From Microcystis novacekii Mn_MB_F_20050700_S1 (GTDB lineage Bacteria; Cyanobacteriota; Cyanobacteriia; Cyanobacteriales; Microcystaceae): DNA of 64,000 nucleotides. The stretch is taken from assembly GCA_007096045.1 (NCBI GenBank), contig SFAU01000051.1:1-64000 (forward strand). The letters run 5' to 3'. Below, piece by piece: positions 35,660 to 43,399 of this stretch (positions are counted from its first letter, which is position 1; each line of letters opens with the position of its first letter). The notes below the pieces were generated by a model, which ran no database searches, was not told the DNA's origin, and saw nothing but the letters and a program-made list of their open reading frames with translations. A program made the translations under genes and the position numbers.

Positions 35660-36640
35660 TTAGACTCCACAGCCAATGATTTTGATCATCTCTAGGTACA
35701 GAGGAATACCGATGACGATATTGAAAGGAAAAGTTAAAGCCAAGGCCATAGAAACATATAAACTAGGATTCGCTTCAGGAACAGTCATTCTCATGGCCGC
35801 AGGAACAGCAATATAAGAGGCACTGGCACACAAAACAGCGAACAATAAAGCATTGCCCTCTTCAAATCCGAGAACCTTAGCGATGAGAATACCAACCATA
35901 GCATTGATGACGGGAATGAGCACCGCAAAACCGATGAGAAAAGCACCAGTTTTGGCTAATTCTCGGATTCTTTTCGCCGCCACTAATCCCATATCCAGGA
36001 GAAAGAAAGTTAAAGCACCATAAAAAATCCCTTGAGTGAAAGGTTGTAATTTTTCCCAGCCTCTTTCCCCCGTGAGCATACCAACAACAACACTACCGAC
36101 TAAGAGAAATACCGAGCCATTTAAAAAGGCTTCATGTAGAACCTTTGACCAAGAAAACGCTTCTTCTTCGCCATTTTTCTCTTTAAAGACTCGCACCAGG
36201 ATTAAACCCACTACAATCGCTGGCGATTCCATTAAAGCTAAGGCCGCTACCATGTGACCGCCATAGGAAATATGAAGTTTTTCTAAAAAAGAACTGGCGG
36301 TGATGAAAGTAACGGCACTAATGGAACCATAGGCTGCTGCGATCGCTGCTGCATTGGCACTATCGAGTTTAATTTTCAGGATAAAGAAAGTGTAAATGGG
36401 AACGATGCAAGCCATAACCACAGAGACAATCAAAGTTAAAGCGATTTGGTTATTGATGCCACTTTTCGCTAGTTCATAACCTCCCTTGAACCCAATCGCC
36501 ATCAAAAGATAGAGAGAAAAGAGTTTAGGCAGTGGTTGGGGAATCTCTAGGTCTGATTTAAAAAATACTGCCAGCATTCCTAAGAAAAAGAACAAAACCG
36601 GCGGATTGAGAATATTGAACAGGATTAAGCTGCCATCCAT
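35660..36640 (-). CDS. sbtA: Sodium-dependent bicarbonate transporter SbtA
   Basis: A 326-residue polytopic protein with about ten hydrophobic helices. It begins MDGSLILFNILNPPVLFFFL and contains FKGGYELAKSGI, AAAYGSISAVTFITASSFLE, ESPAIVVGLIL and SASYIAVPAAMRMTVPEANP, all typical of SbtA. It imports HCO3- with Na+ at high affinity as part of the carbon-concentrating mechanism. It is shorter than Synechocystis SbtA because the middle cytoplasmic loop is shorter. It forms a unit with sbtB. No bicA gene lies next to it. Confidence 0.95.
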   Translation of the reverse strand: MDGSLILFNILNPPVLFFFLGMLAVFFKSDLEIPQPLPKLFSLYLLMAIGFKGGYELAKSGINNQIALTLIVSVVMACIVPIYTFFILKIKLDSANAAAIAAAYGSISAVTFITASSFLEKLHISYGGHMVAALALMESPAIVVGLILVRVFKEKNGEEEAFSWSKVLHEAFLNGSVFLLVGSVVVGMLTGERGWEKLQPFTQGIFYGALTFFLLDMGLVAAKRIRELAKTGAFLIGFAVLIPVINAMVGILIAKVLGFEEGNALLFAVLCASASYIAVPAAMRMTVPEANPSLYVSMALALTFPFNIVIGIPLYLEMIKIIGCGV

Positions 36641-37236
36641 AGGTTTGCGTAGATTAAGTTATTCCAATCTATACTATTCGATTTTGAGAATATCGTGAAA
36701 ATGTTAAGAATCGGATTACAACCCTTAACCATGGCCGCCCAAAAAAATTAAGATCGCTGATGTTTCAGTAGCTTTTTCTCCCCTATCCCCTATCCCCCAT
36801 CCCCCATCTCCTATCCCCCTCTACAATAATTACTCGCAGCTAGAAATACGTTGGGTTATTATCATACTTTGTGCTTTTTGTCAAAAAAACTTTTTTTTTG
36901 CAATAAAACTACACAAAAAAAAGATCATCGTTGTGGGTGAAATTGACTCATTTACCCGTCTTAATTAGGATCACCTTCTAGGTGTGGCAAGGGTTTCAAC
37001 CATTGCTATCCAAAAAAGCACAAAACAACCCATTATGAAATTCTATCAAATCGCTGTTACCATTGGAACATCGTTGTTAAATAAAAATCTTTCTCAATTA
37101 ATTCTTAAGATTTTATAAATATTGCGGAATGTTAATTTAAATATTCTCAAGAGTTTGGAGTTAATAAATAATTTTTGCTTATCTTTCTCGAAAAATAGAA
37201 CTCCTGCAAAAATTCCACATCTAGCATTGGGTTAGA

Positions 37237-37272
37237 AGTCAGGAGTCAGGAGTCAGGAGACAGGAGTCAGGA
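37237..37272. repeat. AGTCAGG heptamer array
   Basis: About five copies of AGTCAGG (one AGACAGG) in tandem. It belongs to the same class of seven-base arrays as TGATAAC and CCCCATC elsewhere in the window. Confidence 0.9.
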
Positions 37273-37291
37273 GATTATTTTTATTTATTCT

Positions 37292-37378
37292 TCCCATCCC
37301 CTATCCCCCATCCCCCATCCCCCATCCCCCATCCCCCATCCCCTATCCCCTATCCCCCAACCCCTATCCCCCATCCCC
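37292..37378. repeat. CCCCATC/CCCTATC heptamer array abutting rimI
   Basis: About twelve units of the seven-base motif CCCCATC or CCCCTAT end five bases before the rimI ATG, so no ribosome-binding site is present. A shorter relative lies at 36780-36822. Confidence 0.9.
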
Positions 37379-37383
37379 GATAA

Positions 37384-37962
37384 ATGCCAAAAATCCAGCT
37401 TAAAACCCCAAAATCCCCACATCTTGCCGCCATGGTAGCACTTGATCGCAGCAGTCTCGGCGGTATTTGGACCCTATCTGGTTATGAACGGGAATTAAAC
37501 AACCCCAACAGTGAATTATTAATTCTTACCCTGGACCAGGAGGAGGAAACCCTAATCGGATTAGCTTGTTCTTGGGCAATTCTCGAAGAAGCGCATATTA
37601 CCCTCCTGGCAATTTATCCCGACTATCAAAGACAAGGATTAGGAAAACTACTTCTCTACAAACTGCTTGAGAAGGCTGTACAAAGACAACTGGAAAGGGC
37701 TACGCTAGAGGTGGCAGTATCGAACCAGTCAGCGATCGCACTCTACAAGCATTTTGGCCTCCGCATCGCTGGAGAGCGTAAAAATTATTATCCGCAAACT
37801 GGCGAATCAGCCCTAATTTTCTGGCGCAACGATCTACAAACAGCCGCTTTTCAGGAACAATTAAACAAGTGGCGACAAGAAATCCTCTCAAGACTGGCAC
37901 GGGGGGAGTGGCAATTAGAGGAAGAAACCAGAGCCAAAATAGATACCATGGGGATGTCATGA
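37384..37962 (+). CDS. rimI: Ribosomal protein S18-alanine N-acetyltransferase
   Basis: A 192-residue GNAT enzyme. Motif A with the acetyl-CoA loop is LLAIYPDYQRQGLGKLLL; LEVAVSNQSAIALYKHFGL and GERKNYYPQTGESALIF are typical of RimI. It acetylates the N-terminal Ala of S18 (and possibly other proteins). The C-terminal ~40 residues (RWR-type helix EEQLNKWRQEILSRL) extend beyond E. coli RimI, as in cyanobacterial members. It is followed 38 bases later by the GT4 gene on the same strand. A heptamer array replaces the usual ribosome site. Confidence 0.88.
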   Translation: MPKIQLKTPKSPHLAAMVALDRSSLGGIWTLSGYERELNNPNSELLILTLDQEEETLIGLACSWAILEEAHITLLAIYPDYQRQGLGKLLLYKLLEKAVQRQLERATLEVAVSNQSAIALYKHFGLRIAGERKNYYPQTGESALIFWRNDLQTAAFQEQLNKWRQEILSRLARGEWQLEEETRAKIDTMGMS

Positions 37963-38000
37963 TTACCTACAAGCTTAAATCAGGTCGAGGTTAGGGAAAA

Positions 38001-39191
38001 ATGAGGATTTTAGTGTTAGCGTGGGAATTTCCACCGCGATTAGTGGGCGGTATCGCCCGTCATGTCGCTGAACTCTATCCCGAAATCGTCAAACTCGGTC
38101 ATGAAGTCCATTTAATCACGATCGAATTTGGTCAGGCCCCCAGTTACGAACTGGTCGAAGGTATTCACATCCACCGCGTACCCGTACCCCCCGGCAATGA
38201 CTTTTTCCATTGGGTGGTCAACATGAATAACAGCATGGGGCAACAGGGCGGCAAAATAATCGCCGAATACGGAAAATTTGACCTTGTTCATGCCCACGAT
38301 TGGTTAGTAGGGGATGCGGCCATTGCCATGAAACATCTCTTTAAAATACCCCTGATTGCCACGATTCACGCCACGGAATACGGACGTTACAACGGACTGC
38401 ACACCGACACCCAACGCTATATCGCCGGCAAAGAGGGAACCCTCGTCTATAATGCTTGGCGCGTTATCGTCTGTACCGGCTATATGCGTCATGAAGTCCA
38501 TCGGGCTTTGGGCGCACCCTGGGATAAAATCGATGTGGTTTATAACGGTATTCGGGCTGAGAAAAAGCAAAGAGACCCTAACTTTGATTATCGAGCTTTC
38601 CGTCGTCAATATGCCGAAGATCACGAAAAAATCGTCTATTACGTCGGGCGTATGACCTTTGAAAAGGGGGTTTCGGTGTTACTCAACGCTGCCCCAAAAG
38701 TCCTCGACCACACCGGGGCTAAAACCAAATTTGTCATTATCGGTGGCGGCAATACCGACAAACTTAAACAACAGGCCTGGCATCTCGGTATCTGGCATCA
38801 TTGTTATTTTACGGGCTTTATGTCCGATGAAAACCTCGATCGCTTCCAAACCGTGGCCGATTGTGCCGTTTTTCCCAGTCTTTACGAACCTTTTGGTATT
38901 GTCGCCCTGGAAAGTTTCGCCGCTAGGGTTCCCGTGGTAGTTTCCGATACCTGCGGTTTTCCCGAAGTTGTCCGTCATGGTCAAACGGGAATTGTCACCC
39001 GGGTCAATAATCCCGATTCCCTCGCTGGGGGTATTTTGGAGGTTTTAAATCATCCTGAATACGCCCAAAAATTAGTTAATAACGCCTACGAAGACCTAGA
39101 AAAACGCTTTCATTGGGCGAATTTAGCCCGTCAAACCGAGACAGTATATGGTTTGGTTGTCCAAGAACGACAACTGGTGGAATGGCGTTAA
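38001..39191 (+). CDS. GT4-family glycosyltransferase
   Basis: A 396-residue GT-B enzyme. The acceptor domain begins ILVLAWEFPPRLVGGIARHV; HAHDWLVGDAAIAM and TIHATEYGRYNG resemble starch/glycogen synthase-like and trehalose-synthase-like GT4 enzymes. The donor site has VYYVGRMTFEKGV and the E-x7-E motif EPFGIVALE. The sugar donor and product are not deducible. It is preceded by rimI and followed by a multi-pass GT-C-like gene, a possible envelope glycan context. No signal peptide. Confidence 0.88.
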   Translation: MRILVLAWEFPPRLVGGIARHVAELYPEIVKLGHEVHLITIEFGQAPSYELVEGIHIHRVPVPPGNDFFHWVVNMNNSMGQQGGKIIAEYGKFDLVHAHDWLVGDAAIAMKHLFKIPLIATIHATEYGRYNGLHTDTQRYIAGKEGTLVYNAWRVIVCTGYMRHEVHRALGAPWDKIDVVYNGIRAEKKQRDPNFDYRAFRRQYAEDHEKIVYYVGRMTFEKGVSVLLNAAPKVLDHTGAKTKFVIIGGGNTDKLKQQAWHLGIWHHCYFTGFMSDENLDRFQTVADCAVFPSLYEPFGIVALESFAARVPVVVSDTCGFPEVVRHGQTGIVTRVNNPDSLAGGILEVLNHPEYAQKLVNNAYEDLEKRFHWANLARQTETVYGLVVQERQLVEWR

Positions 39192-39305
39192 TCAGAGAGC
39201 GGTTTTTTAGCCGTCAGCCATCCTGAAGCCGTCCCGATTTTCTTCTGGACAACCCCAATGAACTAGAGCATAATCTTAGGAAAATAATTTCCTCGACACA
39301 AAATT

Positions 39306-40571
39306 ATGAATATGCTGAAAATGACTAAGGATTTTAATCAGGCTCAACTAGCAAGTGTCCTGGTCAATTTCATCGGTTTTGTGGTTTTATTGACCTGTGT
39401 ACTTCTTTCTCCCCATGCTCTCGTTTATGATGAAGTTTATCACTTACCGTTAGTAGATTTATTAAATCAATACGGTTTATCCTATCGATTCTTACGCGGT
39501 ACAGGACAATCAGCCCTAGGTCCACTATACCCGATAATTCATTATATCTTTCAGCCCTTGACCAATTTGCAAGCCCCTGCCATTAGATTGGTTAATATTA
39601 TTCTTTTATTACTGTTAATTTTAGTCCTGAGTTTAACCCTGCAAAAAATTTTCAAAATTCCCCAGCCACTGGTCTCTAGTCTGACAATTATGGGCTTACC
39701 AATGATTTGGGTGATTACGGGCATGGCTCTCACGGAAATCCCTGCTATGCTCTTGGCGACCTTAGCAGTTTTCTTGATATTTATAGCTCTAGAAAAAATT
39801 GAAGATAACCAGCAAATGAGCTTAGGAATAGCCGCTCTGAGCGGATTATGTTTAGGGATGGCAATTGTAGGCAGACAAACTTTTCTCGTTTTAGTGTTTA
39901 TCTTGCCAATACTAACAATTAGTTCCTCAAAAAAATCTTGGCAACCTTTACTATTATGCTGGTTAACTTCTGGAATTTTACCCGCTATTGTTTTTAGCGT
40001 GTGGGGTGGATTAGTTCCCCCCGGTCAAAGTTCATTATCTTCTGGATATTCTCTGGTAAACGGATTTCTTTCCTTTGCCTACACCGGTCTTTTATTATTT
40101 ATCCTCGCTCCCAAATGGTTCAGCTTGAATAAGGTGATAATAATATCTGTCCTTGTCAGCAGCTGCCTAGGCAACGCTCTCTTTAAAATCCTTTCTATTC
40201 GTCCAGCCTACCACGTTTTCAAGAAAATTATTCCCGATCCTACTTGGCTAAGTTTCTTTTTCTATTTAGCTTCCTCCTGTCTACTTGCCTTTGGCATTCT
40301 TTTTCTGATTGCCAGCCTCAACAATTGCCGAGATCACAAGAGAGATAGTAAATTTCTGTTTTTAAATGTTGCCGTGATCGTAGTTGCCGCTACAGCTTTT
40401 AAAATTACCTATTATTATTCGACTCGCTATACAGCTACAGCTATTCCCTTCTTGATCCTGTTAGCCCAGTATTATACCAAAGATAACTATTTCAAGGTAA
40501 CTCGCTTATTGCTGGGCAATATTGTCGGCTGTTTGATGTTAGTTTCTTATTTTTTACGTCCTTGGAACTAG
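39306..40571 (+). CDS. Multi-pass GT-C-like membrane protein
   Basis: A 421-residue protein with ten or more hydrophobic helices. The first extracytoplasmic loop has LVYDEVYHLPLVDLL, an acidic pair in the place where GT-C glycosyltransferases (ArnT, PMT and ALG10-like) carry the catalytic Asp/Glu. ALTEIPAMLLATLAVFLIFIALE is a typical helix of dolichyl- or polyprenyl-phosphate-sugar-dependent enzymes. I infer a transferase using a lipid-linked sugar; donor and acceptor are unknown. It follows the GT4 gene on the same strand with a 114-base gap. Confidence 0.65.
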   Translation: MNMLKMTKDFNQAQLASVLVNFIGFVVLLTCVLLSPHALVYDEVYHLPLVDLLNQYGLSYRFLRGTGQSALGPLYPIIHYIFQPLTNLQAPAIRLVNIILLLLLILVLSLTLQKIFKIPQPLVSSLTIMGLPMIWVITGMALTEIPAMLLATLAVFLIFIALEKIEDNQQMSLGIAALSGLCLGMAIVGRQTFLVLVFILPILTISSSKKSWQPLLLCWLTSGILPAIVFSVWGGLVPPGQSSLSSGYSLVNGFLSFAYTGLLLFILAPKWFSLNKVIIISVLVSSCLGNALFKILSIRPAYHVFKKIIPDPTWLSFFFYLASSCLLAFGILFLIASLNNCRDHKRDSKFLFLNVAVIVVAATAFKITYYYSTRYTATAIPFLILLAQYYTKDNYFKVTRLLLGNIVGCLMLVSYFLRPWN

Positions 40572-40652
40572 AAATCTGGCTAGATGAGATTCTTGTATTT
40601 TTGACAAGGATATACCTTAAAATAACAAAGGCACAACTTAACTTCTCCAAAT

Positions 40653-41270
40653 ATGACTATGAAAGCAGCTGAAATTATGACCACGGAGGTGGCCAAGATT
40701 AAAGGTTCGGAAACCGTTGCCAAAGCGGTACAATTGATGAGAGAAAAGAACATTAGAACTCTCATTGTTGATCGCCGTCACGATGAAGATGCCTACGGAA
40801 TTATCACCGAAACCGATATTGTCTATAAAGTCGTCGCTTTCGGTCAAGATCCGCAAAAAGTGCGCGTTTATGAAGTGATGAGCAAACCCTGCATCGTGAT
40901 TAATCCCGACCTCGGGGTTGAATATGTGGCCCGCTTATTTGCTAATACTGGCATTCGTTTCGCACCGGTAATTAAAGGCGATTTGCTCGGTGTTATCTCT
41001 GTTAGTGACATCCTCCATAAAGGTAACGCTGTCGAAAAGCCCCGCAGTCTTGATTTAGAAGCGGAGATTATCAAAGCGAGAGATATTGCCCGGGCAGTCT
41101 GTGCTGAAAAAGGGGGAAATTCTCCCGATTGTGCCGCTGCTTGGGATGTTGTTGAGGAATTACAGGCAGAATTGGCACACCAACGCGCTAAAAAACCAGA
41201 AAAAACCTATTTTGAGGAATACTGTCAAGAAAATCCCGATGCTTTTGAAGCGCGTATCTATGACACCTAA
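40653..41270 (+). CDS. Tandem CBS-domain protein
   Basis: A 205-residue protein. Two CBS domains cover about residues 4-65 and 70-130: AAEIMTTEVAKIKGSETVAK ... AYGIITETDIVYKVV and VYEVMSKPCIVINPDLGV ... LLGVISVSDILHKG. CBS pairs bind adenosine nucleotides and act as energy sensors. The C-terminal ~70 residues are helical with two Cys (ARAVCAEKGGNSPDC). It stands upstream of the DUF1269 gene in the same direction, about 100 bases away. Partner unknown. Confidence 0.85.
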   Translation: MTMKAAEIMTTEVAKIKGSETVAKAVQLMREKNIRTLIVDRRHDEDAYGIITETDIVYKVVAFGQDPQKVRVYEVMSKPCIVINPDLGVEYVARLFANTGIRFAPVIKGDLLGVISVSDILHKGNAVEKPRSLDLEAEIIKARDIARAVCAEKGGNSPDCAAAWDVVEELQAELAHQRAKKPEKTYFEEYCQENPDAFEARIYDT

Positions 41271-41367
41271 TCTCCATCGGTTTTCGGTATTCTCCGATAC
41301 CTCAAACTTTTTAATCCGGCAAAAGTAGTGTATAAAGGTTTTATTTGCTAATAATCGAGGAAAAACT

Positions 41368-41874
41368 ATGGCTGATCTATTTGTCATCGCCTATGAGGAC
41401 GAGTTTAAAGCGGAAGAAGTTCGTTTGACTTTGGCTAAACTGCAACAGGAACATCTCATCGAATTAGAAGATGCTGCCGTAGTGGTTAAAAACAAAGATG
41501 GTGAGATTAAACTCAAGCAAGCGGTCAATTTAACGGCAGCAGGAGCGGCAAGTGGCAGTTTCTGGGGGTTATTAATCGGAATGCTCTTTTTATCCCCTTT
41601 ATTAGGGGCCGTCCTCGGTGCTGCCGGTGGCGCTTTGGGAGGTGCTTTAAGTGATATCGGTGTGGATGACAATTTTATGCGGGAATTGGGAGAAACCCTG
41701 CAGCCCAGTACCTCTGCTCTCTTTGTCCTCGTCCAAAAAGTTACCCCCGATAAGGTCCTCGATGAAGTGGCCCCCTACGGAGGTAAAGTGTTACGCACTT
41801 CTTTGACCAAAACCGACGAAGCAGAATTACAGAAAGTTCTCGACCAAAGAGGTGTTAAACCCGAAACGGTTTAG
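41368..41874 (+). CDS. DUF1269 membrane protein
   Basis: A 168-residue protein of the DUF1269 family. The N-terminus FVIAYEDEFKAEEVRLTLAK and VVVKNKDGEIKLKQAV are followed by a glycine/alanine-rich membrane hairpin (GLLIGMLFLSPLLGAVLGAA, GGALGGALSD). The C-terminus contains SALFVLVQKVTPDKVLDEVA. GAGG lies seven bases before the ATG. The family is common in cyanobacteria; the role is unknown. A strong terminator follows at 41897-41921. Confidence 0.88.
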   Translation: MADLFVIAYEDEFKAEEVRLTLAKLQQEHLIELEDAAVVVKNKDGEIKLKQAVNLTAAGAASGSFWGLLIGMLFLSPLLGAVLGAAGGALGGALSDIGVDDNFMRELGETLQPSTSALFVLVQKVTPDKVLDEVAPYGGKVLRTSLTKTDEAELQKVLDQRGVKPETV

Positions 41875-41896
41875 GATCTGGGTCCATAAAAGCTAG

Positions 41897-41927
41897 AAAA
41901 AGGGAATATATTTCCCTTTTTGCTTTT
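41897..41927 (+). terminator. Rho-independent terminator after DUF1269 gene
   Basis: AAAAAGGGAA (41897-41906) and TTCCCTTTTT (41912-41921) form a perfect ten-base stem with a five-base loop and a T-rich tail (TGCTTTTT). Confidence 0.85.
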
Positions 41928-42001
41928 TGAGCAAAAATGGGTTTAGCATGACCACCACAGCAGCTAGAAAATAAGAAACAATCAATAATTATTAATGAAC
42001 T

Positions 42002-42541
42002 TTAAGCTTCGATCGAGAATAAAAGTGCTTCGGTGTCGTAGTATTTATTCGTTAATCCCATTGATTGCATTCCTAATCTTTCGCTGACACGAATTGAGCG
42101 ATAATTATCGGGATTAACCACTGCGTAGATAATCGGCAATTGTAAGGTGATTAAGCCGTATTCTAGAATAACTTTAGCCGCTTCGGTTATGTATCCTTGT
42201 CCCCAATAATCGCGTCGTAAATGCCAACCAATTTCGCTATCTGGGGTAGGATAACCGTAGTTATCGGGTAAATTCTGTAAAATTATCGAACCGATAATCA
42301 GATTATTTTTTTGATCGATCATTGCCCACCAATCGCTGCCATTACCCTGATTACGAACAGTTGGTAATCTTTCGGAAAAATGGGCATTTAAACTCTCAAT
42401 ATCCGTGGCTAACTGACGAATTCTCGGTAAAAAATAAGTGACTTCGGAATTTTGATAGATCTGAAAAAAAGACTCTTTGTCTGCGGGTAGTTGCCAAGGA
42501 CGGAGAATTAGGCGATTACTGTTCATTGTTTTAGTGAGCAA
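42002..42541 (-). CDS. GNAT N-acetyltransferase (RimJ/RimL type)
   Basis: A 179-residue acetyltransferase: NRLILRPWQLPADKESFFQI at the start, WWAMIDQKNNLIIGSIILQN, EIGWHLRRDYWGQGYITEAA (acetyl-CoA-binding loop) and YRSIRVSERLGMQSMG. This layout fits the RimJ/RimL-like Acetyltransf_3 group, which modifies protein N-termini or small amines. The substrate is not deducible. It is 24 bases downstream of the heptad-repeat gene on the same strand. Confidence 0.88.
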   Translation of the reverse strand: MLTKTMNSNRLILRPWQLPADKESFFQIYQNSEVTYFLPRIRQLATDIESLNAHFSERLPTVRNQGNGSDWWAMIDQKNNLIIGSIILQNLPDNYGYPTPDSEIGWHLRRDYWGQGYITEAAKVILEYGLITLQLPIIYAVVNPDNYRSIRVSERLGMQSMGLTNKYYDTEALLFSIEA

Positions 42542-42565
42542 ATTATAGCAATTCTCTTGCTGAGA

Positions 42566-43141
42566 TTAGGGATTATTGTTGATAAAAAAACTTCTAAATC
42601 CCACAGCTAGTAGGGAACCACTTAAGACAGTTATCAATGTCCAAATTTGATTCTTTTGGGTTCCTTCGACTTTCTCTAAGCGTTTATTCATGTCATCAAA
42701 TTTACTATCAAGAGTTTTAATATCACCTTTAACTTCCGTGAGTTCAATCTTTAAATCGGTAGTATCTTTTTGAAGATTTTTGACATCAGCTTTTATTTCC
42801 GCTTGTCCATTCTCAATCACCTTCAATCGATTGTCCACCTCAATCAGTCGAGTTTCCGTGGTAGTGAGTCGAGTTTCCACGGTAGTGAGTCGATTGTCCA
42901 CCTCAATGAGTCGAGTTTCCATGGTAGTGAGTCGAGTTTCCATGGTAGTGAGTCGATTGTCCATGGTAGTGAGTCGATTGTCCATGGTAGTGAGTCGAGT
43001 TTCCATGGTAGTGAGTCGATTGTCCATGGTAGTGAGTCGATTGTCGATCTCGTTGAATCGATGTTCGATTATCTTCTGTCCATTGAGGATTAAATCTTCT
43101 AGTCTTTTTAAATCATTATCGGTAGTAGTGGTGGTGGTCAT
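42566..43141 (-). CDS. Heptad-repeat coiled-coil protein with C-terminal membrane anchor
   Basis: A 191-residue protein. Residues about 30-106 are eleven near-perfect heptads of types TTMDNRL, TTMETRL and IEVDNRL, each encoded by a 21-base unit. Leu and Met/Val/Ile fall three and four residues apart, as in a parallel coiled coil. More irregular heptads follow (KNLQKDTTDLKIELTEVKGD). The C-terminus has one membrane helix (about 166-186, IWTLITVLSGSLLAVGF). A tail-anchored, rod-forming protein is likely. No enzymatic motif. The repeat DNA invites copy-number change. Confidence 0.75.
   Translation of the reverse strand: MTTTTTTDNDLKRLEDLILNGQKIIEHRFNEIDNRLTTMDNRLTTMETRLTTMDNRLTTMDNRLTTMETRLTTMETRLIEVDNRLTTVETRLTTTETRLIEVDNRLKVIENGQAEIKADVKNLQKDTTDLKIELTEVKGDIKTLDSKFDDMNKRLEKVEGTQKNQIWTLITVLSGSLLAVGFRSFFINNNP
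42824..43054. repeat. 21-base minisatellite inside heptad-repeat gene
   Basis: About eleven in-frame units of 21 bases, alternating CATGGTAGTGAGTCGATTGT and CATGGTAGTGAGTCGAGTTT types, plus more diverged units with CTCAATGAGTCG. The middle units are nearly identical, which suggests recent expansion or homogenisation. Confidence 0.9.
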
Positions 43142-43399
43142 TGATTCAACTCCTATAATTTCCCTTGGCTCTTATCTTTGTCATTATACCAAATCCGTTT
43201 TTAATCGTGTGATTAACTCCCAAGTTATGGATTGTTTCTCCCCACTTCCCACTTCCCCTATACCTTTCAAACAGGATTTATTATTAGCTATAGATTTGCT
43301 GCTTGAGCAAATATGTTCACCGAGAATCACTTTAGTTAGAGTGAGATAAGATTAACTCTTATTCCTCACCCTAACTACTAGGAAAAACCGGCAATTAAA

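Larger units (their letters stand above)
36641..37383. other. Long gene-free region upstream of sbtA and rimI
   Basis: A 743-base stretch between the divergent sbtA and rimI genes. It holds heptamer repeats of CCCCATC type (36780-36822 and 37292-37378) and an AGTCAGG array (37237-37272), a T-run at 36890-36899 and AT-rich DNA from 37040 to 37200 that could hold the sbtA promoter. No reading frame or RNA gene is recognised. In some Microcystis strains bicA lies beside sbtA; any remains here are not readable. Confidence 0.5.

Noticed and set aside
37237..37378. CRISPR array
   Set aside because: The repeats are seven bases long in head-to-tail order without spacers.
42780..43349. Plus-strand frames reading SRVSMVVSRLS or HGSESIVHGSE
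   Set aside because: Antisense shadows of the 21-base heptad array.
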